DNA from: Candidatus Thorarchaeota archaeon
Lineage (GTDB): Archaea > Asgardarchaeota > Thorarchaeia > Thorarchaeales > Thorarchaeaceae
DNA: 23,859 nucleotides
Assembly: GCA_016840965.1 (NCBI GenBank)
Contig: JAEORI010000216.1
Coordinates: 1-23,859, forward strand
Direction: 5' to 3'
The notes under the pieces are model-generated. The model searched no databases, was not told the DNA's origin, and saw nothing but the letters and a program-made list of their open reading frames with translations. Shown here piece after piece: positions 1 to 8,081 of this stretch (its first letter is position 1; each line of letters begins with the position of its first letter). A program made the translations under genes and the position numbers.

Positions 1-136
1 CTTCTCCCTTCTTAATATCAAAAGAAATTCCATCCACTGCCCTCACATACTGCGATTCTCGTGTCATCAAAGAGTCGATGAACCCCTTTGATACTGGAAA
101 ATATTTCTTGATGTTTTTAACTTCAACCAGTACCAT
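1..136 (-). CDS. dppF: Oligopeptide/dipeptide ABC importer ATP-binding protein, DppF/OppF-type (partial, N-terminus only)
   Basis: Only the first 45 codons are in the window; the gene runs off the left edge. The visible residues start VLVEVKNIKKYFPV and go on through SQYVRAVDGISFDIKKGE, which is the first beta strand and the stretch just before Walker A in OppF/DppF-type ATPases. The ATG at 136-134 lies four bases after the dppD stop and has a GGAGGGA ribosome binding site (about 145-151) inside the end of dppD, so translation is probably coupled. In this family OppF pairs with OppD as the second nucleotide-binding subunit on the cytoplasmic side of the permease. The order after dppA-B-C-D supports the assignment; Walker A itself lies outside the window. 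Confidence 0.85.
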   Translation of the reverse strand, partial: MVLVEVKNIKKYFPVSKGFIDSLMTRESQYVRAVDGISFDIKKGE

Positions 137-140
137 ATTA

Positions 141-1151
141 TTAGTTCCCTCCGAAAAGATGACATGCTACAAGCCGACCTTCCCCAATAGTAATCAAATC
201 TGGCTGAGTTGTTCTGCAGATATCCATAGCATGTGGACATCTTGGATTGTACATACATCCTGGTACTGGATTAACCAAATCAGGCGGTGCTCCAGGAATC
301 CATGTGAGCTTCTTCTCTGGATGTGTAACGTCTGGAACAGATTCGAGGAGTGCTTTTGCATACGGGTGTAGTGGGTCTTCGAAAAGTGCATCTGTAGGAG
401 AGAGCTCCATAATCCTACCAGTGTACATAATTGCAATGTCATCAGCAGTTTGTGCAAGCACACCAAGATTGTGTGTTATCAGAATCATTGTAAGATTGAA
501 CAACTCCTTGAGTTCTGCTACCTCTTCTAGTATTTGCGCTTCCACAATCACATCAAGCGATGTCGTAGGCTCATCTGCAATTAACAGTCTTGGACGTAGT
601 GCAAGTGCTAGTCCAATCATCACACGCTGTCGCATTCCTCCGCTAAATTGATGAGGATAATCTGTTATCCTCTCTGGAAGGATACCAAGGCCATCAAGGA
701 TTTCGTGAGCTCTACCAATTATTTCCTCTTCTTCAATATCTGGATAATGTGCTTTCATTATCTCTTCGAAATGAGTCTTGATTGTTATCATTGGATTCAA
801 AGAAGTCATTGGATCCTGAAAGATGTATGCGATTTCCTTCCCTCGAAGGCCTCTCATTTCATCGTCATTCAAGTCCAGGATGTTTACTATGCCTTTCTGA
901 ATGACTCCTTTTGGATACTCAACATCGTCGTGAAGAAGTAGTTCTATACTACCGTTGACAATTTGACCTGGGTATGGGACTAATCGCATTATCGATCTTC
1001 CGAGTGTACTTTTACCACAACCACTTTCTCCAGCTAGTCCAAGGGTTCTATTTTCTTTAAGAGTGACAGAGACATTATCAACTCCTCTTGCGACACCTCT
1101 TCGAGTTTTGTACTCCACTGTTAAATCCTGAATTTTGAGAAGCGTGCTCAC
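141..1151 (-). CDS. dppD: Oligopeptide/dipeptide ABC importer ATP-binding protein DppD/OppD
   Basis: 336-residue ATPase that powers peptide import together with DppF. Walker A GESGCGKST is at residues 41-49, Q-loop Q112, signature FSGGMRQ at 169-175, Walker B LLIADEP at 189-195 and switch histidine H227. The C-terminal oligopeptide-transporter extension is present, with HPYAKALLESVP at 262-273 and cysteines C299, C305, C312 and C330. In related Opp/Dpp ATPases such cysteines bind a [4Fe-4S] cluster; cluster binding here is inferred. The start is GTG with a GGAGTGA site overlapping the end of dppC. Its length is normal for OppD. Peptide specificity cannot be read from the sequence. Confidence 0.95.
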   Translation of the reverse strand: MSTLLKIQDLTVEYKTRRGVARGVDNVSVTLKENRTLGLAGESGCGKSTLGRSIMRLVPYPGQIVNGSIELLLHDDVEYPKGVIQKGIVNILDLNDDEMRGLRGKEIAYIFQDPMTSLNPMITIKTHFEEIMKAHYPDIEEEEIIGRAHEILDGLGILPERITDYPHQFSGGMRQRVMIGLALALRPRLLIADEPTTSLDVIVEAQILEEVAELKELFNLTMILITHNLGVLAQTADDIAIMYTGRIMELSPTDALFEDPLHPYAKALLESVPDVTHPEKKLTWIPGAPPDLVNPVPGCMYNPRCPHAMDICRTTQPDLITIGEGRLVACHLFGGN

Positions 1152-1157
1152 TCTAGA

Positions 1158-2426
1158 TCACTCCTTTAGTTTTGGCGTGAGGACTTCATTCAATCCTTCT
1201 CCTGACAGCGTGAATCCAAGCGCAAGAATGACTATCATTAGTCCCGGGAATGTAATTACCCACCATTTTCCAGCTATGTACTGGTGCGATCCAAACGTGA
1301 GATCCCATCCCCAATCTGGTTCATCTACTGGTAGTCCCAAACCAACAAATGTTAGACCTGCTGCAGTCAAAATCGCATCCGCAAAGTTGATTGACATAAC
1401 AACGATAGCAGATGGAAGCACATTAGGTAGTATGTATCGAAACAGTATGTCTCTATCTCGTGCTCCCAAGACTATAGCTGCTTCTACATATGGAAGTTCC
1501 TTAACAGTGAGGACTTGACTACGAATAACTCTGAAGTATGAAGGTATATACACGACAGCTATTGCCAGAGCCATATTTACCACACCTGGGCCAAGCATTG
1601 CAGCGATGGCAATAGCTAGAACTAGCCCGGGAAATGCAAAGATACTATCCATAATCAAAGCAACTACTTTGTCCGTGCTGCCGCCTCTATATGATGCGGC
1701 AAGCCCTAAGGGAACTCCGACAGAGAAGCATACAATCACTGATAGTACCGCGACTTGGAGCATTATGCTCCCGCCAGCAATAGTCCTGCTTAGGAGGTCT
1801 TGCCCAAGTGATGTTGTGCCAAGTGGAAATGTATCCGAAGGAGGTGAAATATAAGGCCCAACATCAAGAGAACTTGGGTCAAAAGGTACAACCCACCAGG
1901 AAACTGCTGTCATGTACACTATAGCAAATACAATCAAGAGTCCTGCAACGGTCACGTATCCTGGTGATCCTCTCTCTTTAAGTATTGGATAACCATCGTA
2001 GAGAAGGATTACCATAACCCCAAGAATTGTTCCTCCCAATACCAATGATAATGAGAGATTATGTTCGCTCTCTGGGACCCAGAAGAATCCTACTAATGCA
2101 GATACGAAACCTAGTATTATGAAAATCAGAGTAACAAATAGCCAACCTCTCCTTGGTGTCATCTGGTAGTTTTGTATTCTATATCTACGATATGCGCTCG
2201 AGAGAAGAACAATGAAAGCAAAGAGAATTGTGAGGCCAATAACCCAAACTCCGATTCCACTATTGGAACGCAATGCAAGTCCTAAGAAAGAAGCAATGAC
2301 AGCTAATGATCCAATCACCACAATTGCTAGTCCAATGAGAAACTTGCGAGAGTGTTCCTTCCAGTCTCCTGTTTTTGGAATTAGGAAATAAAATACGCCG
2401 CTGATTGCTTTGCCTTGTTGTGACAC
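1158..2426 (-). CDS. dppC: Oligopeptide/dipeptide ABC importer permease DppC with extended N-terminus
   Basis: Second membrane subunit of the peptide importer. The C-terminal 260 residues are a standard DppC: PLGTTSLGQDLLSR at 201-214 and the EAA coupling loop EAAIVLGARDRDILFRYILP at 315-334, which contacts the ATPases. The protein has 422 residues, while the family usually has about 280-310. The extra ~150 residues hold four further hydrophobic helices (about 28-50, 57-78, 93-116 and 126-144) before the usual first helix at 158-180. The GTG start has an AGGTGA site overlapping the end of dppB, which supports the long form. Four added helices keep the parity of the core topology. Their role is unknown. 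Confidence 0.93.
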   Translation of the reverse strand: MSQQGKAISGVFYFLIPKTGDWKEHSRKFLIGLAIVVIGSLAVIASFLGLALRSNSGIGVWVIGLTILFAFIVLLSSAYRRYRIQNYQMTPRRGWLFVTLIFIILGFVSALVGFFWVPESEHNLSLSLVLGGTILGVMVILLYDGYPILKERGSPGYVTVAGLLIVFAIVYMTAVSWWVVPFDPSSLDVGPYISPPSDTFPLGTTSLGQDLLSRTIAGGSIMLQVAVLSVIVCFSVGVPLGLAASYRGGSTDKVVALIMDSIFAFPGLVLAIAIAAMLGPGVVNMALAIAVVYIPSYFRVIRSQVLTVKELPYVEAAIVLGARDRDILFRYILPNVLPSAIVVMSINFADAILTAAGLTFVGLGLPVDEPDWGWDLTFGSHQYIAGKWWVITFPGLMIVILALGFTLSGEGLNEVLTPKLKE

Positions 2427-2438
2427 TCTTCTTTCACC

Positions 2439-3449
2439 TCACAATCGAATTCTTGGGTCAAGATATGCGTACAAGATATCAAGAACAAGTGTTACAAGAG
2501 CTACTAGTATCCCAAAGAATACAACCACTCCCTGAATCGCAGTATAGTCTCGATGTGCTATCCTTTGGACCAGATATGTCCCTAAACCAGGCCAGCTAAA
2601 TGTGGTTTCAGTAAGTATGGCACCAGCTAGAAGTGCAGCAAACTGGAGACCAATCATTGTAAGGATAGGTAAGAAGGCATTTTTCAATGCATATGTGTAT
2701 GTAATTTTGCTTGAAGAGAGTCCACGCGCTTCTGCAGCCACCACAAAGTCCTGACGGAGGGTTTCAAGCATATTTGTCCGTGTTAGCCTGATGAATATTC
2801 CACAGAGGATTGTACCAAGGGTAATCGTCGGTAGTAGCAAATATCGTAAGGATACAACGAATCCCGTAATGTTTCCAGTTAGTAGACTATCAATTGTATA
2901 CATTCCTGTTATTGTAATTGGTGTGGCATAGTGTGGGTCAAATCGCGTTCCCGTTGGCAATATATGAAGCCAGATTGAAAAGACGATTTGAAGAATCATT
3001 CCTAGGAAAAATACTGGAATAGCATATGTGACAATTCCAAACATTCTGATACCGTGATCTTGGATTTTATCATAATTCTTTGCAGACTTGACACCCAAAG
3101 CAACACCAAGAAGAACAGCATAGAGCATCGAGTAAATTGTCAACTCCAGAGTAGCAGGGAATCTAACCGCTATGTGTTGACTAACTGGTGTGAAGTCCTG
3201 CATAGATAATCCAAAATCACCAAATGGAAGTCCTGCTAAGTAATTGAAAAATTGTACATAGATAGGTACATCTAGACCAAGAACTCTCCGGAATTCTTCA
3301 AGTGTTTCTGGACTGACATTCCTTTCAAAATGGAGAAGTGCAGGGTCTCCTGGGAGAATCCGAACAATAATAAATACAAAGGTTAGTAATAACATTATCA
3401 TTGGTATAGTCATCAGGACTCGTGTGACTACATAGGACTTGAGAGACAT
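2439..3449 (-). CDS. dppB: Oligopeptide/dipeptide ABC importer permease DppB
   Basis: 336-residue first permease subunit of the peptide importer. An N-terminal helix (about 11-30) is followed by the conserved RILPGDPA at 30-37, a periplasmic-side loop, then five more helices. The EAA loop lies at about 239-261 (AAEARGLSSSKITYTYALKN), and the family ending ETTFSWPGLGTYLV...D...YAYLDPRIR is complete. The ATG start at 3449-3447 has a GGTGA site about eight bases upstream. dppC begins 12 bases after its stop. It is separated from dppA by 155 bases that hold a stem-loop (see that entry), so it probably shares the dppA transcript at a lower level. Confidence 0.95.
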   Translation of the reverse strand: MSLKSYVVTRVLMTIPMIMLLLTFVFIIVRILPGDPALLHFERNVSPETLEEFRRVLGLDVPIYVQFFNYLAGLPFGDFGLSMQDFTPVSQHIAVRFPATLELTIYSMLYAVLLGVALGVKSAKNYDKIQDHGIRMFGIVTYAIPVFFLGMILQIVFSIWLHILPTGTRFDPHYATPITITGMYTIDSLLTGNITGFVVSLRYLLLPTITLGTILCGIFIRLTRTNMLETLRQDFVVAAEARGLSSSKITYTYALKNAFLPILTMIGLQFAALLAGAILTETTFSWPGLGTYLVQRIAHRDYTAIQGVVVFFGILVALVTLVLDILYAYLDPRIRL

Positions 3450-3541
3450 CTTTTTTCACCGATATTACTACTGTGCGAGTTGCACTCCCTGTTTTAATCC
3501 CTTCTACTAACGTAAAATTTTGGGTGGAAGAAAAAAGAGTA

Positions 3542-3576
3542 AGAGAAAGGTAGGCAGATTCGCCTACCAAATCTCT
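3542..3576 (-). terminator. Stem-loop between dppA and dppB (partial terminator or processing site)
   Basis: The perfect 7-bp stem GGTAGGC (3549-3555) / GCCTACC (3562-3568) has a 6-base loop, and is lengthened by AGAGA (3542-3546) pairing with TCTCT (3572-3576) across a small internal loop. On the minus strand it is followed by the T-rich run TTTCTCTTACTCTTTTTTC. It sits between the binding-protein gene and the permease genes of one operon, where partial termination or RNA protection is common. Its function is inferred. Confidence 0.6.
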
Positions 3577-3604
3577 ATTTTTTATATTTTAGAATCTATA
3601 TGCT

Positions 3605-5251
3605 CTAGGTCATGTAGAGTAACCAGTGTCGCCAATTAACTGTGATATCAAGAACGACACCACCCACTGTGGGTTTAGTAACAGCTACAGTGCTGCTTTG
3701 CCATAGTGGAACTACTGAACATTCCTCGGCTTGAAGTTGTTGGAGTTCAAGATAGGCTGCTTCTCTAGCAGCATCTGTTGTAGCACTCCTTCCTTCCTGC
3801 CATAGATCGTATTGAGCAATACCACCTGCAGGATATGTGTTGTTGTAACCTAGATTTAGCCAGCTAGCGAATGGCAGGAATTCATAGTTGTCTGGATCTA
3901 TGAAGTCTGGATACCAGCCATAGATGAAGACGGGCATAGAACCTTCGTTCCTAGCAAGTCGGAAAGTTGGCCATTCCAGTCCATTGAGATTAACTGTAAT
4001 GACTCCACTTGCCTCCCAATCGGCTTTGTACACCTGAGCTTGTTCCAAGCTCTGTGGATAGTGTCCTGAGCTCTCATAATAGAGTTCTAATACAAGTGGG
4101 TGTGTTGCATTGTACCCGTATGGTGCAAGCATGTCTTGGGTGTAGGAGTAGTTAGCCCTTCCATAGACTTCGAAAGCTGGGCTGTGATATGCCATTCCCT
4201 CTGGAACCATGCTATACAGTTCATCAAATGTTCCAAGGAACGCTGATTCAACAACATGAGTCCTGTTTAGAGCAGCTGTGATACCTCTACGAATATCAGT
4301 AACGTTGTATGGGTAGATATCTTGCTGGAAGCAGAGATACTGAATCTGAGCTCCAATACCTTCCCAGACCTTCACTGCTGTATTCTCTTTGAATGCAGCA
4401 ATTTGTGTTGCAGTGAGTTGACGATAAGCAATGTCAATCTCGCCCGATGTCATTGCTGCAGCCAAGGCTGCATCAGTTGCATACATTTTCAAGACAATTG
4501 TATTTGTCTTTGGATAGCCCGCTGCAGCGTTCCAATAATTGGGATTCTTTACGAGTCTAATCTCTTCGTCACTACCACCAACACGAGTCCAGCTATCTAG
4601 CAGATATGGTCCCAATGCACATGGAGTGAGTGGGTCACCATCTGTGTTGTAAGTAACGAGTTCATCCATTGGTGCAACAGCTCTGTCAACCATATAGGAT
4701 GCAGCACATGCCATTAGTTGCAGGAATGGCGCGAATGGAATTTGTAGGTAGAATCTCGCGACGAATTCACTGATAATTGTGACATTGTCAATGATTCCGC
4801 CTTCTCCAGCATATCCCATGTTAAGCTGCGGACCATCAAGTTCGAATAAGCCATCACCTGTTAGGTTACAGTTTCTATCAAATGTGTATTTGACATCCGT
4901 AGCGTTGAACTCTCTACCGTCTGGGAATAAGACCCCTTGACGTAGTGTAAAGTCCCATATTGTACCACCAGCACTAGACTCCCATGACGTAGCTAACGCG
5001 GGTTGTATGTCCTCCGCCCCGGCTTCTGAACCGGGTTCTATTTCCACCAAGCCTGAGCTAAGTGAGATGATCATCTCCCAGCCAAAGTAGTCGTATGACT
5101 GGGCCATGTCGAGACTCGACTCTACCGAGTCAGTTGTGCCGACAATGATCAAATCTGCAAAGGGTGGGGGAGCAAGAAAGATCATATACCCAGCAACACC
5201 GCCTACAATGACTATGATGAGCACTATAGCGATGATTTGGTTTCTTTCCAA
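3605..5251 (-). CDS. dppA: Oligopeptide/dipeptide ABC importer substrate-binding protein DppA (family 5)
   Basis: 548-residue extracellular peptide-binding protein. A short charged start and one hydrophobic helix (residues 6-26) followed by a proline-rich linker form a membrane anchor; no lipobox cysteine is visible. The family 5 signature region is clear: LATSWESSAGGTIWDFTLRQG at about 86-106, then PDGREFNATDVKYTFDR at 110-126. The C-terminal VVPLWQSSTVAVTKPTVGGV is also typical. The start codon is TTG (5251-5249), with AGGAGGAGG ten bases upstream, and no other in-frame start fits. As first gene it has its own TATA box at 5327-5336. It should capture peptides outside the cell and hand them to DppBC; the exact ligand (peptide, or possibly another family 5 ligand such as a sugar) is not determinable. 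Confidence 0.95.
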   Translation of the reverse strand: MERNQIIAIVLIIVIVGGVAGYMIFLAPPPFADLIIVGTTDSVESSLDMAQSYDYFGWEMIISLSSGLVEIEPGSEAGAEDIQPALATSWESSAGGTIWDFTLRQGVLFPDGREFNATDVKYTFDRNCNLTGDGLFELDGPQLNMGYAGEGGIIDNVTIISEFVARFYLQIPFAPFLQLMACAASYMVDRAVAPMDELVTYNTDGDPLTPCALGPYLLDSWTRVGGSDEEIRLVKNPNYWNAAAGYPKTNTIVLKMYATDAALAAAMTSGEIDIAYRQLTATQIAAFKENTAVKVWEGIGAQIQYLCFQQDIYPYNVTDIRRGITAALNRTHVVESAFLGTFDELYSMVPEGMAYHSPAFEVYGRANYSYTQDMLAPYGYNATHPLVLELYYESSGHYPQSLEQAQVYKADWEASGVITVNLNGLEWPTFRLARNEGSMPVFIYGWYPDFIDPDNYEFLPFASWLNLGYNNTYPAGGIAQYDLWQEGRSATTDAAREAAYLELQQLQAEECSVVPLWQSSTVAVTKPTVGGVVLDITVNWRHWLLYMT

Positions 5252-5326
5252 GTATTATATACCTCCTCCTTTACCGGTGCGATAATTATCTACAACGGAA
5301 GAAGTGTTTCTCAGTTGCACACTTTT

Positions 5327-5336
5327 CTATATAAAG
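5327..5336 (-). promoter_or_regulatory. Archaeal TATA box upstream of the dppABCDF operon
   Basis: On the minus strand the sequence reads TTCCTTTATATAGAAAAG, a good archaeal TATA element with a purine-poor B-recognition-like flank. It lies about 75-85 bases upstream of the TTG start, which predicts a leader of roughly 50 bases holding the AGGAGGAGG ribosome binding site. Assigned by sequence only. Confidence 0.55.
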
Positions 5337-5443
5337 GAACACCTCTGCGTACCACATGTGAGCCATCGTACACATGCGCGCACAAGTTTTGCCTTTCTGA
5401 TGCTTCTCAATTCCTAAATAGAAAATAATGGCTGGTCTATCTG

Positions 5444-5707
5444 TTATTCTTCCATCTCAATAGGTGGATTTTTTCGGATGAAGTAGAGCGCATAAATCAG
5501 CGATATGATGGCTATTGAAAAGGCAACAGACATTATTATAATGAGATCCACTAAGCCTACAATGAAGATGAATCCAAGACCAATATAGAGAAACACATTC
5601 ATCCAAAACAGTCGTCTATAGTGTTTCCTGCCATATTCGTCATAGACGAGAATGACATCGCCCATATCGATTTTCCCAACCTCTAATTGTATTCGAGTTT
5701 CCTTCAA
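5444..5707 (-). CDS. Small two-helix membrane protein, unknown function
   Basis: 87 residues. A polar N-terminal segment (1-33, with LVYDEYGRKHYRR at 20-32) precedes two hydrophobic helices at about 34-54 and 56-77, then a short charged tail ending IEMEE. I do not recognise the family. The start used is TTG at 5707-5705, but no good ribosome binding site precedes it; an in-frame ATG at 5665 is an alternative start. The composition (charged ends, clean helices, no internal low-quality stretch) argues that it is a real gene. It lies between the dpp operon and the 140-residue protein, separated from both, and shows no partner. Confidence 0.55.
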   Translation of the reverse strand: MKETRIQLEVGKIDMGDVILVYDEYGRKHYRRLFWMNVFLYIGLGFIFIVGLVDLIIIMSVAFSIAIISLIYALYFIRKNPPIEMEE

Positions 5708-5778
5708 CTATCTTATTAATTCGATTTAGGAGGGAGATTCTGATTTATGTTAGTAGCCTCCCTCATTTTTCTTGATAA

Positions 5779-6201
5779 CTAAAATTCTAGAATCTCTCTG
5801 ACTTTCTTCTCAAGATTGGTTGTTGAAACAATTGTAGCAAATCCTGCTGCTTCACCTAGTAGTTCCTTTGCCTTTTTGTGGTATTCAGTGGGAACAATTA
5901 CAAGGACCGGAATGTTGTATGCCTTCGCAGGGTAGAGCAAATCTATTGGTCGAAATCCTCTACGAATATCAACACCAATGGCAGTCGTTTTTGCAGATTC
6001 GTCTTCACATTCTCTTAGAGGGGGTAGCAGCTTATGCAAGTATCCAATGATCAAATCAACATCACCAGGCTCAATATGGGATGCGTTCTTTCCATGTCCG
6101 TCCCATTCATTCGCCAGTGGAAGCGTACAGAACCCACTAGCAACAATTTTCGTTAATAACTGTGAATCGGTTCCTTCAAAATATCCAACTATTTTCATCA
6201 T
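5779..6201 (-). CDS. Conserved-looking soluble protein of unknown function
   Basis: 140 residues with alternating hydrophobic strands and amphipathic helices that suggest an alpha/beta Rossmann-like fold: KIVGYFEG at the start, DVDLIIGYLHKLLPP in the middle, and IPVLVIVPTEYHKKAKELLG near the end. It has no signal or membrane segment. I cannot name the family; the strand-LIIGY-loop-histidine pattern weakly recalls archaeal DUF166-type domains, but I would not assign it. There are two adjacent ATG codons (6201 and 6198); GGAGGT at 6205-6210 is better spaced from the second. Two cysteines (C25 and one in RECED) are isolated. It is transcribed on the same strand as the rubredoxin upstream, but 320 bases away with a probable terminator between them. 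Confidence 0.75.
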   Translation of the reverse strand: MMKIVGYFEGTDSQLLTKIVASGFCTLPLANEWDGHGKNASHIEPGDVDLIIGYLHKLLPPLRECEDESAKTTAIGVDIRRGFRPIDLLYPAKAYNIPVLVIVPTEYHKKAKELLGEAAGFATIVSTTNLEKKVREILEF

Positions 6202-6485
6202 ATAACCTCCGCTTACTATAGTGCTCTTTTGACTAATAATCCTTCTATCCGGAATCGATTTTGCCTCATTAGATGATGGTGATATGTAGGAGTTTCAATA
6301 ATTCGCTAACCTCAGGCATAACTTGGTGAATATTCATACTAATACACACAAGCAATGTGTAAATATAAACTAATAGCAAATATTTTCGTGCGTGGAGCTC
6401 TGATTGTCACAACAAAGCACGTGCTTTGCGAAGGGTTGCATGCACACTTTCTTTTATTTACAATTGATCAGTAAAGAGAATGTGA
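6202..6485. other. Intergenic region with a perfect 16-bp palindrome
   Basis: About 280 bases without a credible gene between the 140-residue protein and the rubredoxin terminator. It is AT-rich and holds CAAAGCACGTGCTTTG, a perfect 16-bp palindrome at 6413-6428, plus TGCATGCA at 6438-6445. The plus-strand ORF that starts at 6404 runs antisense through rubredoxin and is not convincing. The segment presumably carries the promoter of the 140-residue gene, but I could not pick a clear TATA box. Confidence 0.5.
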
Positions 6486-6506
6486 GGAGCCTTAAGGCAA
6501 GGCTCC
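6486..6506 (-). terminator. Terminator-like hairpin after rubredoxin
   Basis: GGAGCCTT (6486-6493) pairs perfectly with AAGGCTCC (6499-6506) across a five-base loop. It lies 15 bases beyond the rubredoxin stop codon, and on the minus strand is followed by the pyrimidine-rich CATTCTCTTTACTG. This suits transcription ending after the rubredoxin gene. Confidence 0.55.
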
Positions 6507-6521
6507 GTCAGAATGAATGGA

Positions 6522-6683
6522 TTACTCGATTAGCTCGAAATCCTCTTTCGCCGCCCCACACATTGGACATACCCAATCATCGGGCAAATCAGTGAATCTT
6601 GTTCCAGCCGCAATACCGCTGTCTGGATCGCCCTCGTCTTCGTCATAAATCCAGCCGCATACCATACATTCGTATTTAGCCAT
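6522..6683 (-). CDS. Rubredoxin
   Basis: 53-residue iron electron carrier. The two CxxC knuckles are C6/C9 ([19 protein letters not shown]) and C39/C42 ([14 protein letters not shown]), which bind one Fe in a [Fe(SCys)4] site. The family hallmarks W11-Y13, the DPD turn and [11 protein letters not shown] are all present, and the length is exactly that of classic rubredoxins. The start is ATG at 6683 with a GGAG nine bases upstream, and a hairpin terminator follows. Rubredoxins in anaerobes carry electrons to oxygen- or peroxide-removing enzymes and other oxidoreductases; no partner oxidoreductase is adjacent here, so the partner is unknown. It implies an anaerobic or microaerophilic host with oxidative-stress handling (inference). 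Confidence 0.96.
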   Translation of the reverse strand: MAKYECMVCGWIYDEDEGDPDSGIAAGTRFTDLPDDWVCPMCGAAKEDFELIE

Positions 6684-6802
6684 GTCAGTGTCTCCGATTT
6701 TTCCTATCTACTTCGGATATTTAATCCGCTCGAAAGTTTATGCTGTACTGGATAAAAGGGTTCGGATTGGTAGGAATAGGTGAAGATAGAGTTGAAAGAC
6801 TC

Positions 6803-8038
6803 TCACTCTTCCTCCTCAAACTCCTCATTTGAAGCGCCTTCTTCGTCCTGTTCCTCACCGAGTGTCTCCAATCCTTCGTCCATTGGAACCTCTTCTTCTT
6901 CGATTGGTTCTTCTGGCTCAGTTGGCTCTTCCTCGGAGATTGGAGGCTCTTTCTCTTCTACTATTTCACCTTCCTCAACTGGTTCTGCTTCCTTCAACTT
7001 CTTCCTTGATTCATAGAGATAATAGAGCACCATTATGAATGCAATAAATGGAAACAGAATGAGCTTGATGACATCTGATACAACTCCCTGTAGACTTGGA
7101 TTCACGATTATCAGAGTGAACACGCTATCAACAAACATGAACCCTGATGCAAGAAAATATGTGAAAGTTGCAGCAAAATCTCTCGAAATCTTGAATCTTG
7201 TTTCCAGATCTGCTCGGCTTGATAAAGTCCTTCCAATACCACTCATTGTATAAAGAATGAACGCGATAGAAATTGCGATACTCACAAGATCAAGACTAGG
7301 GTCAAATCCCTTCAGCACGTTGTATATGAAATAGGCTGAATAGAGTGAGATGAACAACCCTAGAATGGAAATTCCACTTGCTGTTGACTTGTTTCGTTCT
7401 GCAACTAGTATCATTCCATTTAAGAAATTGAAACCAATTGCTAGAAGTCCTCCAAGAAAGGCAAAACCAAGTGCTGGAAGCTGTGGGGTAAATAGAATCC
7501 AGCCGACAATTACTGCGCCGATGACAACCGCGTAGTTGAAGATATATATCGCTCCATAAAGGAAGCCCATGAGAAGCGACCGTTTACCTGTATCCACGCT
7601 CTTTGCAAAGCCAAGTGAAGTTCTTGTTGCGAAATATGACTGGAATCCAATCCAACCCAAGAACGTGATACCAACAAATAGGAAAATGAAAAACGGGAAG
7701 ATAAAGAAGACCATCCCAATCAGCACAAAGGCACTTATTACTCCCCAGATGAGTGTATAGATGAATGACTTCTTGTACGACTCTTCACTCACGACGAAAC
7801 GGTCTAGACCCAAGGCTGATATGAATGCAACCAGCATGAAGTAAATTGGGAATACTCCGCCAGAGAACACGAGTAAAGCAATCCCCGGAAAGACATCGCT
7901 CAATAACGCACCAAGCCTTTCCCAGACATTTATGAAAAATGCACCAATAAAGAATACGAGTGCAAACCATCTTAGTTTTTTACTCTCAAAGAATAGCTTA
8001 AGACCTTCGATGAAATTTGTAAGGAATGGTATTTCCAC
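6803..8038 (-). CDS. Multi-pass membrane protein with long acidic C-terminal tail, unknown function
   Basis: 411 residues. About ten hydrophobic helices occupy residues 23-341 (roughly 23-38, 51-76, 92-112, 114-131, 156-180, 186-212, 221-240, 249-266, 290-312 and 320-341). The last 62 residues (350-411) are polar and contain 30 Glu and 2 Asp with scattered prolines, so they are probably disordered. I do not recognise a family; helices of this kind occur in many unassigned archaeal proteins. The GTG start at 8038 has a GGAGGA site seven bases upstream. It follows the thioredoxin-like gene by 43 bases on the same strand, so the two are probably co-transcribed. The tail could bind a basic partner, metal or RNA, but nothing in the sequence decides this. 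Confidence 0.85.
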   Translation of the reverse strand: MEIPFLTNFIEGLKLFFESKKLRWFALVFFIGAFFINVWERLGALLSDVFPGIALLVFSGGVFPIYFMLVAFISALGLDRFVVSEESYKKSFIYTLIWGVISAFVLIGMVFFIFPFFIFLFVGITFLGWIGFQSYFATRTSLGFAKSVDTGKRSLLMGFLYGAIYIFNYAVVIGAVIVGWILFTPQLPALGFAFLGGLLAIGFNFLNGMILVAERNKSTASGISILGLFISLYSAYFIYNVLKGFDPSLDLVSIAISIAFILYTMSGIGRTLSSRADLETRFKISRDFAATFTYFLASGFMFVDSVFTLIIVNPSLQGVVSDVIKLILFPFIAFIMVLYYLYESRKKLKEAEPVEEGEIVEEKEPPISEEEPTEPEEPIEEEEVPMDEGLETLGEEQDEEGASNEEFEEEE

Positions 8039-8081
8039 GATTACATCCTCCTCAAACGCAATTTTTCAAGTATCACTATGA

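Noticed and set aside
6404..6595. 63-codon plus-strand frame before and across rubredoxin
   Set aside because: It runs antisense through a certain rubredoxin gene, has no ribosome binding site and has no protein-like pattern.
6780..7016. Plus-strand serine-rich frame (and the leucine-rich frame at 6829-7038)
   Set aside because: It is antisense to the glutamate-rich tail of the membrane protein; reversed Glu codons give Ser/Leu-rich frames automatically.
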